Positions 49,801 to 61,800 of a DNA stretch of 64,000 nt are shown one piece after another. Position numbers and translations under genes: made by a program. The stretch comes from Opisthocomus hoazin (lineage: Eukaryota > Chordata > Aves > Opisthocomiformes > Opisthocomidae). Numbering within the stretch: the first letter of the stretch is position 1; each line of letters begins with the position of its first letter. Location of the stretch: the NCBI RefSeq assembly GCF_030867145.1, contig NC_134419.1:7405501-7469500 (forward strand), read 5' to 3'. The notes beneath the pieces are model-generated. The model ran no database searches and was not told the DNA's origin. It saw only the letters and a list, made by a program, of their open reading frames with translations.

Positions 49801-52800
49801 AGGCCGGCCTTGCTGTTGATGGTATTGTGAAACTGCTTGTTAACATGCTCCCCACCTTTCACACTGGTGAATATTGCTGATTATTGGCTGCCTGTTGGAC
49901 AGCATTGGAACTTAAAATGGGCGCTATTTGAAAAGTTAAACAACTTAACCACGGGCAGGTGCTCAACATGTTACCTGTCTGTCCTCCGTGCCAGCCCTCC
50001 CAGAGGAAGGAGTAAACTTGGGATATATTGGCTTCTTGGTTTACTGGAGGGAGATTTTTGAAGCTGAAAAAATTTGCCTGATGTCCCCCATTCTGCTGAA
50101 TCCCAGCAGGAGCCTCAGAACTCTATATAATTAATCATCATCTTGCAACACCTGACAAGTCAGTATTGCAGCTTCAGTGGGTAGTAAAAGTAGTCTACAG
50201 AGACAAAGCAAATCATGCTCGTGGTCACACTGAGAGAGAGACAGAGCAGAGACTGAACCTGCTTCTTGAGACGCTCTGTGGCTTTTTTGTCTTCATCAGA
50301 ACATATAATGCTGTGTCTGTAAAAGTTTGGGCAAGGTCATCCATGAATGTTCCACTTCTGGTTTGCATGATACTGTTTTTAGCCTAGGAAGCATCGTTCC
50401 TTTTATCTTGAGCCTGATGTGTTCTTCTGAAAAGACACACCTAGCACTGCAAAGTGGTGCCTAGATATTTTTAAGTTAGAAAAGGGGCACGGACCTTGTG
50501 GCGTTTTTGTCACTATCGAATGTGGCAATGGCAAGCACTGTAATAGTAGTAAAGTAGGCAGGGCCAGCTCTTGTCAGGTCATGGACTGCTTTGATGGTTC
50601 AGTGCTTTGAAGCTGTCCCTCAAAAGCAGTTTAGCATCCCTTGTTCTCGAATGTGATCAGTTTCTTGGCAAATACGAGTTCCTGTAAGACTGAGGTACTC
50701 CATATTTACACCTATGAAAATACGGATAGCGCCTCAATTTCCTTACACGTTAGCTGCATGTTTTTCAGCCATCATTTAGAGGGCTTACGATTTACATTGG
50801 AGACAACCATCAAGCAGTCACTGATATCAGCAGTGAAATTAAAATGGACCAGCAATGCATTTCATTGCATCTGGATGATGATGAGTACCAGCCTTGACCT
50901 CCTTGGAGACAGAAATGCTGCTGAGTAATGGATCAAATGCCACGCGGGGACAGAATCACGAGGATTCTGTGTTCTGCCTGCGTGTGGACCTCAAACTTGT
51001 TCTGTCCCTGTAGCAGCCATCTCTAGGTGTAGAAGCAGTTTAGTCATTATTTCTTGCAATTCTAATGAGACTAGCAACATGATTACTTGCTACATATTAA
51101 TGAGATAGATCTTATTAACAGGCATTTCATACTAGTGGCTCTGGGTCTCTGTTGTTTGAAGCTGACACTGAACTGCTAGCGTGAAGGTGAGGGTTTACCT
51201 TCCATCATCAAGCCTTCGTCCTATCCTTGAAAGGATAATAAAATAATGAAAAGGGTTGTTCTTCATTTACTTCACATTTAACTACTATGATTCTGCCGTA
51301 TTTTGCACCTCTGCATTGCAGTAGATTTCCAGCGGAGGCGTAGTGTCTTACCCAGATTCTGTCAGTGATGTATTGTTTATTACGCTATGGGGTAGCACCG
51401 ATTTTCTGCTGGACTGTGTACCAACTACAGTGAGGCAGCAGTGACGGGGGAAAAAAGAGCCGGCAATGTTCTGTACAAGCTGCTGTCCTTTAGTGCAAAG
51501 GAGAGAGACTGAATTCTTTGGTTCTGGGGGCTTCTCTGTTACCAGAGTCTTGAGGTTGTGAGGTCCCTTGACTGGCTGCCAGCTGCTCAGCTTAGAAAAC
51601 TGTGCTCTGTTACTGCATCATTTGAGCATCGTCCTTTTAAGCCTGTGTATCTGTGAGTGGTAGGCTTAAGATCAGATCTCTCAGACTTTATCTAGCAAGG
51701 CTTTGTGGCCTTGGTCTCAGTGTAGTTATGCTGAATTCTGAAATACATCAGATAATAGGTAATACATACTTGGATAGAAATAGCTTTACGGAAAAGAAGA
51801 CATATGGAAGACAGAACATAGGTCTTATGCAACTCTACTTCTATATTCCTTTCCTCCTCAGGATTTCCCCCTCTTCCTGGTGTTGCAGCAGCGGATGGTG
51901 ACAGCACGATAGCTGCTGTTCTGGAGAGTGCCAGCAAGCTGGCAGACATGGAGGAGAACGAAGAAGAGGAGGAGGTTAGTATTTCTTAGTAGGGTGTGTA
52001 AACAGTTAAAATGCTGTCTCATTGTATGCAGAGACGAGGCCATTGGATTTCCAGTCAAGCAAGGGTGCTGAGATTTGATACATTTCCCAGAAGTCTGAAG
52101 AGTACAGGATCTTGGTAGTAATTTCAGTTTGCATTATAGTGTAGGGGAGAGAGAGAGAGAGATGAGATGTTATTACAGTCAGTACCTACAGAGTCGAGGA
52201 GTCCAGAGTTTGGCTCTTTCATAACTGTCTTGTATGTGGGTTTTATTTTCAAAGCAAACACTTCAGGGCCTGGCCACCCCTTTTCGTTGTTCTAAAGTAC
52301 TTAAATCTGTACTTTTATTCCTGCATCCCAGTAGCTCCTATGTTTGTGCTTTCCCAGGATGTTCAGCACTTGCTGCTTTTTGTCAGGCAGCACCAGCCTT
52401 TAGACTTTGATTTCTTTCTCTCTCTGGATTTGGTTGCTGATTGTTTGTATTTCAACTGGAGTAGCTTTTAATGGAGAGAATTCCCAGATGATGGTTTTTC
52501 TGCAGGCATCTGCTTTTTTTGAAATCACTGCCTTGTGGAACATTCCTTTTGTTCCTTCTATAGTGGAGGTTTGACGCTTGCATAGGTCAACTACCTGCTG
52601 GCATGGCATGGCATGGCATGGCATGGCTCATGAACCTCCAGAAGTTAAAATTTGCTGTCTGGAATGTTATGCTCCCCTCAAAAGTGATACCAGAAGGCTG
52701 ACACAGTGATAACCATGGTTGTTGAGATGCTGTCTTCAACTCTGGAACAGATTTTATGTATTCAATACGAAATTCCTCTTGTTATGCTAGAATGAACCTC

Positions 52801-55800
52801 TGACCCAGGCCCCAGTTGCCAAGAAGCCTGCTCAGCTGCCTGGCAAGCCGACCCAAGCTGTTAAGCCAATTACAGTCCCATCTGCTGTAGCTGAGGAGGA
52901 GAGCTCTCCTGAGCATGTGCAACGAGCTCCATCGCCTGCCACCCCGGACAAGGCAGGGTCAATGGATCATCTCCCTCCAGCTGGTAAGGTGAAGGGGTCA
53001 TCATTCTCAGTGATCCACGTGCAAGTTGTTTGCACTAGTGCAGTTTAATACCTTGGTAAAGACTACTTTTGGTTATATTTTAGCTACGAGCCTGTGAATG
53101 TGTGGCATAGTTTTCCTCTGACAGGAGCCTCGATATAGGTGTCTGCAGGAGGGCAGATCCAGACCAACCATCCAGCTTTAGTTCGCAGAGGCAGCATGTG
53201 TAATTATCAGGGTGGCTGGGTTTTTAATGAATTTTGGTGTAACAAGTGTATCGATTCATAACGTTTAACTCTGCTCACAGTTGAACTCTACATATACTCT
53301 CATTAAAGTGGACAACTTGCCAGTGTGAATTATTCATTGATCTAATGCAGCTTCCTACATCAGACAGTGGTTTCAGCCTAACGCTTCATCCAAGGATCTC
53401 AGACTGGCAGGAGTTCATCAATCTCTAGTCCTCCTGTTGCTAAGGTCGCTAAACAGTTGTCTGTACAAGATTAATTGTACAGATAGTAAGGGACAGCCAC
53501 CACCTCACGGTGTGACTTGGGCACACACCAGCAGTGCTCAGGCTCTCACTGATTCTGCTGTCACGCCTTGACTGTAATCCCAGCCTCCTTCTTCCGTTCT
53601 GCCCCGGGTAGTTCCCTCAGGACAAAGCAGAACTGCCGAGCTGGCCAATGCAAGTGCTTCTGCAGAGTGCAAAGGCATTTCTCAGCGCCACCATGATTAG
53701 CTCGTAACTCTTCGCTCCGAAAAATTCCATTGCTTCTGTTATAAAGACCACTAAAATGTAGTAGTTGTCCATTTTGGCTCTGAAAATCTATGAATCTTCA
53801 GGAGTTTTGTTTTTTAAAATTCAGGTGACATGCTGATCTCTTGAGTGAATCGCCCTAGATTTATGCTGTGAAGGAATTGATAATACGTGGTCTCTAGTGT
53901 TACAGTAATCTCTCCTGGGTGTTTGAAGTATTTTAAAATAAGGCAAATAGGTGCAACAAGAACCTGAACAGATTCACACTGACGCGATTTTCACAACAAA
54001 ATGTCAGTACTTCACTATTGTAAAGCTATATTTCAGTAGCCAAAGTGCATTCTGTGATCCAAATGTTACCTCATTCCCCCCAGAATTACGAAGTGCAGCT
54101 TGCAGCTGCCCATAGCTGATAAATCAGCTGTAAAAAAACCTGTGTGTTTCTTGTTGGAGAGCATAAGGCATGTGGGAGTGGAGCAGTTGCACTTAAGACC
54201 AATATCAGGGAAGTTGAGGAGCCAAGACCACTTGGACTGATGGCTTTGCTCAGTCCATTCTCCACAGATTTTCTCGGAGAATACCTGTGCTTCGTGCCTC
54301 AGCCTCACAGAGCACACCATGGGTTTTGCCTCGGTGGAATCTGGGCTAGCTACCTTGTCTAATTAGTTTGGTTTTGGCTGATTGGGCAAATTGCTCACGG
54401 CAGCAGGACAGCGGGCTCTTGTGCGAGGACGGGAATAAGTTGAACATCAGATCTGACAGCAGCGAACATAGTGTGAGAGTCATTGGCGTATTTATTTGCT
54501 GAGACAGGCACCTCCTGCGAGGGGTGTTTAGCTTGTGTGATCACGAGTAGAGTGCAGCGGTGAATGCCATATGAGTGTCTTTGGCAATGGCTGTCATCAG
54601 CTCGTGCTGTACCATTTCCTACGTGAGGTGTAAGAAGAGGCAGGGTGCACTGACCGCGTACAAGGCAAACCCATCTTTTCTGACTTGTGTGGTTGTCCTT
54701 TGCTGTTTTGGAAAGGAAAGAGGAGACCCCAGAATTAATAAGAAGCTAAGATGGCAAGGAATGACAAATAAGCAAAGGTGATGTGTCTGAATGTGCCAGC
54801 ACACTGGCTCATCTATATTTTTTTCTGACACATCAGGGGAAAGGGAGGAAATGAGTACAGAAGATGCGCACAATGTTCACTGTATTTTAGAAGTTAACGT
54901 GTCAAGCTGAAAGTTTGAATTCAGCGTCTGCCTTCAACCAGTCAGCTGTACTGGAGTCTGTCTCCTGCCTGCAAATAAGGGGCTGTAATTACTGTTGTGA
55001 CACTTGTGAGGTGCTGTGAGGTTTTTTGATGAAGGATGCCACGACAGAAGGAATTTGTTTCTTTTTCTGATACTTGAAATTGGCCAAGAAACAATTAAGT
55101 GCAGCGAAGAAATGTCCTTGTTTGATATCTGTACTTTTACTGACCTTTTTCTGGCTATAAACTGAACATGATAAACCTGTTTCAGGGGCATGGCAGTGTC
55201 AGATGAGTGAGGGTTTTTATACAACTGTTTTTCAGCAAGGGAACAGCTGGAATTTCTGGAGAACAGAAAGAAGCAATACATGAAGGCAGCCGTCAAAGCA
55301 AAGAAGGAAAATAACCTTGAACAGGCTAAGATGTATCTCAGAACAGCCAAGAGCTTTGACCTAAAGATTGAGCAAGCAAAACGTGGCAAACCTGTTGACA
55401 TTTCCAAGGTTAGTAGGACTGTTAGTATTCTGCTTTGTTTCACATTCTTGGACATCTAAGTGCTTACTTCAAACAGTGAATGATTTAATAAATATTCCTT
55501 GATGCAAATTAAGTAAGTTTGCTCAAGTGACAAATCTGGATGCTGAGCCCTGAAATTCCCCTATATTTTTGTTTTATTTTTTGTTTCAGTTTGTTTCCTC
55601 TGCTGCTCCTCAAATGTGCCACATTTTGAGAAAATTTAGTCTCCATGAACCATTTGCTCCTTGATTTATAATGGCACACCGAAACCATGCAGCTTGGAAA
55701 TGTTCCCTGGTCTTAGGGTGCGAGCACATCTCTTAGCTGTGTCCTGACTCCATTTTGGGGTGAGGAATCAGGTGCATGTGATACAGCGATGCCCTGGTTT

Positions 55801-58800
55801 CTCTTGGTGTTTGGGTAGATGGGAAAACCAGACCCCACTGTAATAGCTCTCCTGACCTGAATAATCAGGGAACTAGGCCTGCAAGAGAGTTTGCAGGGTT
55901 TTAAGGCTTAAGCAGTTGTCAGGCAGTGGTATAAGTAGTGGTTAGGTTGGAATTGCCTTGAGAAGAAAAGAAAAACAACCCATCTGCTTTTGCCGACCTT
56001 TCCATACATTCTGACTGCTTTTTGTCTACTTCATTTTTTCCTGTAAGGGCTCTGAAATGTGGTGTGCTTGTGTTGCAGCTGCCATCACCCCCTACAGATG
56101 ATGAGGGTGATTTTATCTTCATACACCATGAAGATGTCAGGCTGTCTCAGAAAGCAGATGAAGTATATGCACAGCTCTTAAAATTGCTGAAGGACCAACA
56201 TGAGGTGACCGTTTTATCTTCTTTGGAAATGATTTGGGTTTATTTTACATTTCTCTGGGTTTTATTATTATAATCCCATCGTTGTTTCTGTGGGGGTCTT
56301 TGGTTTTGCTTTTATACTTTTGATTTTGTGTGTCCTAAAGTGGAAACTCTTCAGAGTTGGGTTCTTTACGAGTTGAAGTCAGAGGATGTTCTTGGAGCCT
56401 TGGGACTATCAAATTATCACTATTAACTATGAACACTCAAGTTCGAAAATAGTACCCGAATGATTAAGACGAGCCCTTGGGTGAACCTCATGTCAAGTGA
56501 TTAAAAACTAGGAGAGCAGAACAGCTCAAACAAATCCTGTGCTCAACTTTGGGCTTGAAGAATTGGAGGAGTGGATATTTTTGGATGACTTGGGGAAAGT
56601 CTTTGAGTTTTCTTAATGGTCATCAGCTTCAAAACTCTCTGCCAGTCAGGAATCTGTAGTGATCTGTAAGGATCACTAAGTGCATCTGTATTTGTTTCTG
56701 TTGACAGAGATGTATGCAGTATTCCAAGCAATTCATGCATCTGGGAAATGTAGCAGAAACGACTCGGTAAGACCCTCTGCCTGCTGTTAGTCATCCCACA
56801 ACGTGGTCAGGCTTGATTCTGCCTGACCCCCCTCAAGATGATGGGTGTTAGGGTTGGTAAGCTGCTTGTTCTGTGAAAGGGTCAGTAACTGCATCTCCGC
56901 GTTGCTCTGAGATCTCTGGTCTGAGGCGTGCTCTGTGCCCTGTATCTGGCAGAATGCTCTGTTGGACGTTCCACTGTGTGTGTAGCTGTTCTGTTGTTCG
57001 TTTGCCTTTTCTGTAGGTTTGAGAAACTGGCACAAGGTTGCAAAAAGGATATGGACATCCTACAGCTTGCACGAGCGCAAGGAATGGATCCTCCAAGCCA
57101 TCACTTTGAGGAAAGAACCTTTAAAATGATAAGGTGTGGAAAAACAAAGGGATTTCTCAGGCAGGCTGGAATGAGAGTTTTCTGGTTTCTAGCTCTTGTT
57201 CAGGACATTGCTGGCTTCAGCAAGCTCAGGTGGCAGCTAGGGTTAGGCCCAGCATTTCTGAAAGGCCACTCAACAACTTAAATACAAAGAAGAACTTCTC
57301 CAGCTTCTGTTTTGGGTTCTTTTGTTTTCAAAATATCTCCAGCTTTGTCTCTTATAATTCTGCTGCTTCAGCCACTCTTCTTTCCTCTGTATTTCTCCCT
57401 GAATCCTGTTGCCTTCAGGCTTTGTTCTTGGCATTTTTCACTGTAGCTCAGAGATGTTTTTCCCTCGGTTGTGCTCTTTCCTTGCTCTTCTGCAATTTAT
57501 GAAGATGATCTATGTAGGAGTGCACTGTTGAAAGATGTCTGACAAATACCAGTGGCATCCTGGTCTGGCAGTGGATGAGGTGGTGGTGGGCTGCTGGGAT
57601 GAACACACTTTTTTGTCTTTATTTTTTCACAGGATATTTTCTGAGCTCAACAGCACAGAAATGCACCTTCTTATTGTCAGGGGGATAAACCTACCAGCTC
57701 CGCCAGGTATGTACTTGAAAGGGCATGTGGGCTTTTTCCTGTGAGTAAGTAAGGAAAGTAGTGGGCAAGGAGATTTTTCGACCTTGAAGACCACTTCAGG
57801 AGTTGTGGCTTTTGTAGCCAGCGCTCATTAAAACAAAATAACTAGCTTTCAGACTCAAGCCCCCCAAAACCTTTGAACATTTAAGGTATTTTAAAAAAAA
57901 AAAACAACCAAAAAAAAACCCCGTAAGAATAAAGAGAATCTGAGTTCCGTCTTGACAAAGGGAAGAACTTTTAAATTGTCCTGGGTTTGCTCGTAACTGG
58001 GTCATAGTTTTAAGTTTCGTGTTTATCTCCTGTTTTGTTATGAGTGCCTGCCGTAACTCTGCACCACCTTAATGTGTGTTGACCCTTCAGTACACAGTGC
58101 TCCTGCCAGCATTGCTGCTTTTAGCCCCTTGTTTTGGGGAGCTTGTAAACCATCTGCGCTAGGTTGTCTCAGGACTAACAGCAGCATTAAAAACAGGAGA
58201 TGTTTTCCTTTGGATGCCAGCTTCCTATGGATATTGGTTTGATGGATGGGTTTTTCAGTTGTCAAGTGACAGGTCATGAGTCGCTCTTGAAAATCCTGCT
58301 CGACGTTACAGATGCAATGAAAATATCTGTACGGGCTGTTTGGATTGCCTGGTTGTTCTCTCATTCAGGTGTGTCACCGAGAGATTTGGATGCGTTTGTG
58401 AAGTTTGAATTTCAGTACCCGAGTGCGGTGAGTGTGTGTCCTGGCTCTTCTGTTCCTCAGTCTCTGGCTCATGCCACTGTATTAGCTTGTGAGGGCTTCA
58501 AGGAGGAAATGTAGGGTTTCTTCGAGCGAGGGAGAGCACTTCTAGGCATGCTGACTGAATTTATTTTTTAAAACAGAAACTTTTTCAGAGACACAGAACT
58601 GCTGAATCTGTTTCCTGCAGATCAGAGCTTTGCTGCGCCTTTCTCTTGTGGTTCTCCACGCCTTACACTGAGTGGTGTGGTGTGTGCTTGAGGCTTGTGT
58701 GATCTCTGGCTGGCTGACCACCAGCTTACTGCTCAACAGCGTTCACACTGCTAAGCCATGCCCGCCTTTCCCCCCTGAAGACACACATCAGACTGTTTCC

Positions 58801-61800
58801 GGTGTTTGTAAAATTGTAGTTTATTTCTTTGAGAGGTGCAAACACACTGGTAATTTCAGCCAGACACAAGGGCACACGAACTCATCACTGGGGGAGAGGG
58901 GCCACCTTCAGTGTGATCTGCCTCTTGAGTCCCATTCCTTTAAGAAAACAAGCTTTTAAAGGCTTTGCTTTTGGACATCTCTTACAGTTACAGAAACGGA
59001 TTGAAAAGGTTAATCTTTGTCATAGAAGCATAGGTTGGAAAAGACCTCTAAGATCATCAAGTCCAACCATCCACCCAACACCACCATGCCTACTAAACCA
59101 TGTCCTGAAGTGCCCCATCTATACGTTTTTTAAACCCCTCCAGGGATGGTGACTCCACCACTGCCCTGGGCAGCCTGTTCCAATGTCTGACCACTCTTCC
59201 AGTAAAGAAATTTCTCCTAATCTCCAGTCTAAACCTCCCATGACACAACTTGAGGCCATTGAGGGACTAGAGCATCTCTCCTACAAGGAGAGGCTGAGGG
59301 AGCTGGGCTTGTTCAGCCTGAAGAAGAGAAGGCTGCAAGGGGACCTTATAAATGCTTATAAATATCTCAAGGGTGGGTGTCAGGAGGATGGGGCCAGACT
59401 CTCTTCAGTGGTGCCCAGCGACAGGACAAGGGGCAACGGGCACAAACTGAAGCAGAGGAAGTTCCGTCTGAACATGAGGAAGAACTTCTTCCCTCTGAGG
59501 GTGACGGAGCCCTGGCACAGGCTGCCCAGGGAGGTTGTGGAGTCTCCTTCTCTGGAGATATTCAAGACCCGCCTGGACAAGGTCCTGTGCAGCCTGCTCT
59601 GGGTGTCCCTACTTCGGCAGGGGGGTTGGACTAGATGACCCACAGAGGTCCCTTCCAACCCCGACCATTCTGTGATTCTGTGATTGCCTCTCGTCCTATT
59701 GCTAGTTACCTGGGAGAAGAGACCAACACCTGCCTCACTACAATCTCCTTTCAGGGAGTTGTAGAAAGCAGTAAGGTCTCTCCTCAGCCTCCTCTGCTCC
59801 AGACTGAACAGCCCCAGCTCCCTCAGCCACTCCTCATCAGACTTGTTCTCCAGACCCCTCACCAGCCTCGCTGCCCTTCTCTGGACATGCTCCAGCACCT
59901 CAATGCCCTTCTTGTAGTGAGGGGCCCAAAAGATTGTCCTCAAATAAATGCACATGACTCCTGGTGATTTAAGTAGCAAATACATATGTGCATATCTGGA
60001 CAAAGGACTTAGAACATACAAGTTTCTTGACCTTACTAATTAATACTTATGTGTATGTGCATGTATATATGTGCATATATATGTGTATGTATATTAAGAA
60101 TCTATATACATACATATATTGCTTCTTTGCTTGAAAGTCCCCAGTGTCAACGTGTTCCCCTCACATTTAAAAGCAGTCTCTGGTTTGAAAAATACTGAAA
60201 CCATTGAGCTAGAAGGGCTTCTACAGGGGGCTGTCAGGTCTCGCTGTCAGTCAAAGTTCTGGGGCTTCTGCTGCTTTCTCTGCAGGGCAAAACCAGTCTT
60301 TGCTCTTACAGGACTAATACTGAGCCCTGTGAGAGCACAGAGCCGAGAATTTTACCTCCTAATAAATTTTGCAGCGGTTCCACTAGAATAAATTAATTTA
60401 CCTGTGGGAAATCGGTGGTGGTTGGATCAGGTTTGTGCTTAAGTTTGAGGCCTTAATGGAGGCCCCAATACCCTCATTCAGGTAGGTGAAAACAGAATTG
60501 GTCTTTATGGATAGTTTTCTGGGGAATAAGTTAGAACCAGCATAGTTGCTTTTAATCTATTTTTCTTTGTTTTCAAAAACAAGCCAGATCTCTACTGCTT
60601 AGCCAACAGTCAAATACACCACCTTTCTCCTTCATAGCTGAAATCAGTATTGCAAAGTAGCTGCATAATTAGGTCACATTGTCCTTGTTCAGTCCCCAGA
60701 GATTTAGTTTGTACTCCGCTTTAGGTTAAAAGTTAATTCATTTTGGTGGCGGATTGATTGTCAGGCAAAATAATAGTAGGGCAATTCCCTGAATGTGATG
60801 AATTCCATGTGCAGCTTATTATTCCAGCTAATGCAGAAGGAACAGAATTACAGCGTCGTGGAACGTGCGCAGTTTGTCGTGTAGTTTCAGTCAGTAACTT
60901 TATGATGATTGGATTGAATTGAGTGTGACCGTGTAGCTTATCTGTGGCTCTTACATTTAATGTAATGTTTTGGCTTATTCTTTATCTAGTATTATACTTG
61001 TTACCACAAGGAAATCCAAATATTTTAGTCTTGAATGTGCCATGACTTTTCTTATCATTCAGATAACCTCCTAAACCTCATGTTTCTCGTATAGGTATAA
61101 AAAAGAGCTGGTAGTAAAAATGGCTATGACTCTGTATTTTGAAATGGTATCTGATGGTTTTACATAATGTGTGTCTCTCTTAACAGGAGCAACCTCAAAA
61201 GAGTAAAACACCTGTAATTAACAATAACAATTCTCCAGGTTAGTACTTTTTCTGGGGCAGAGGGAAAAGCGTTGCACCTTAGGAATCACCAGAGGGTACA
61301 GGCTGGTCTCGTACTGTGCATCGGGCCAGAGGGCCTCCCCCCACCTTTTTTCTTCTTTCTTATGAAATGGCTTCTCGGAGGGTGAAGTCCAGCTGCCTTG
61401 GCAATTTCCTCACCATCATCCCTATACTGGTGGTAGTTTCTGTGTTACGACGGAGACAAATCATCGAGCTACCAGTCATGCTCCAGCTGTTGCTGTCAGC
61501 GCTGCTGGGAGAACACCCAGATGAATAAGTTTTCTTTATTAAATAAGTTAAATTATTAATTTTTATATCTCCACGGATCACATCTTTTTCAGTCAGATTT
61601 TGTCCTGTGAGATTGCCAATTCCAAATTCTGTCATGAAATCAGCTAAGATCTCTAAACCTGACGAACATCTATTTCATTGTAGAAATAGATTTGATTTTT
61701 TTAAGATGTGCCTTGAAACCACCTAAAATACTCTTTGTACCTTTTGAAAAATACCCCTTTGTACCTAGCCATTGAATACCTGTATTAGACTCATCACGCA

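Larger units (their letters stand above)
42409..55235 (+). other. CC2D1B: Other mid-gene CC2D1B introns
   Basis: Introns larger than 300 bp here are 42409-43191, 43312-44400, 44539-46490, 46765-47269, 47611-48756, 48868-49187, 49680-51861, 51975-52790 and 52984-55235. Apart from homopolymer tracts (A near 43030, T near 48500, G near 49110) and the GGCAT pentamer run, I see nothing that I can name. Confidence 0.6.
55409..61186 (+). other. CC2D1B: 3' CC2D1B introns, including the CR1-bearing one
   Basis: Introns 55409-56078, 56205-56707, 57134-57632, 57707-58369 and 58429-61186. The last, 2.8 kb, holds the nested CR1 pair and a TG/TA microsatellite. A-rich runs lie at about 57893-57921. No additional exon is supported. 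Confidence 0.65.

Noticed and set aside
54066-54873. Opposed short frames in a CC2D1B intron
   Set aside because: Complementary frames of similar length on both strands with no family resemblance.
59380-60021. A 213-codon minus-strand frame
   Set aside because: It runs across the antisense of one CR1 and the sense of another, so it is a chance fusion of repeat sequence.
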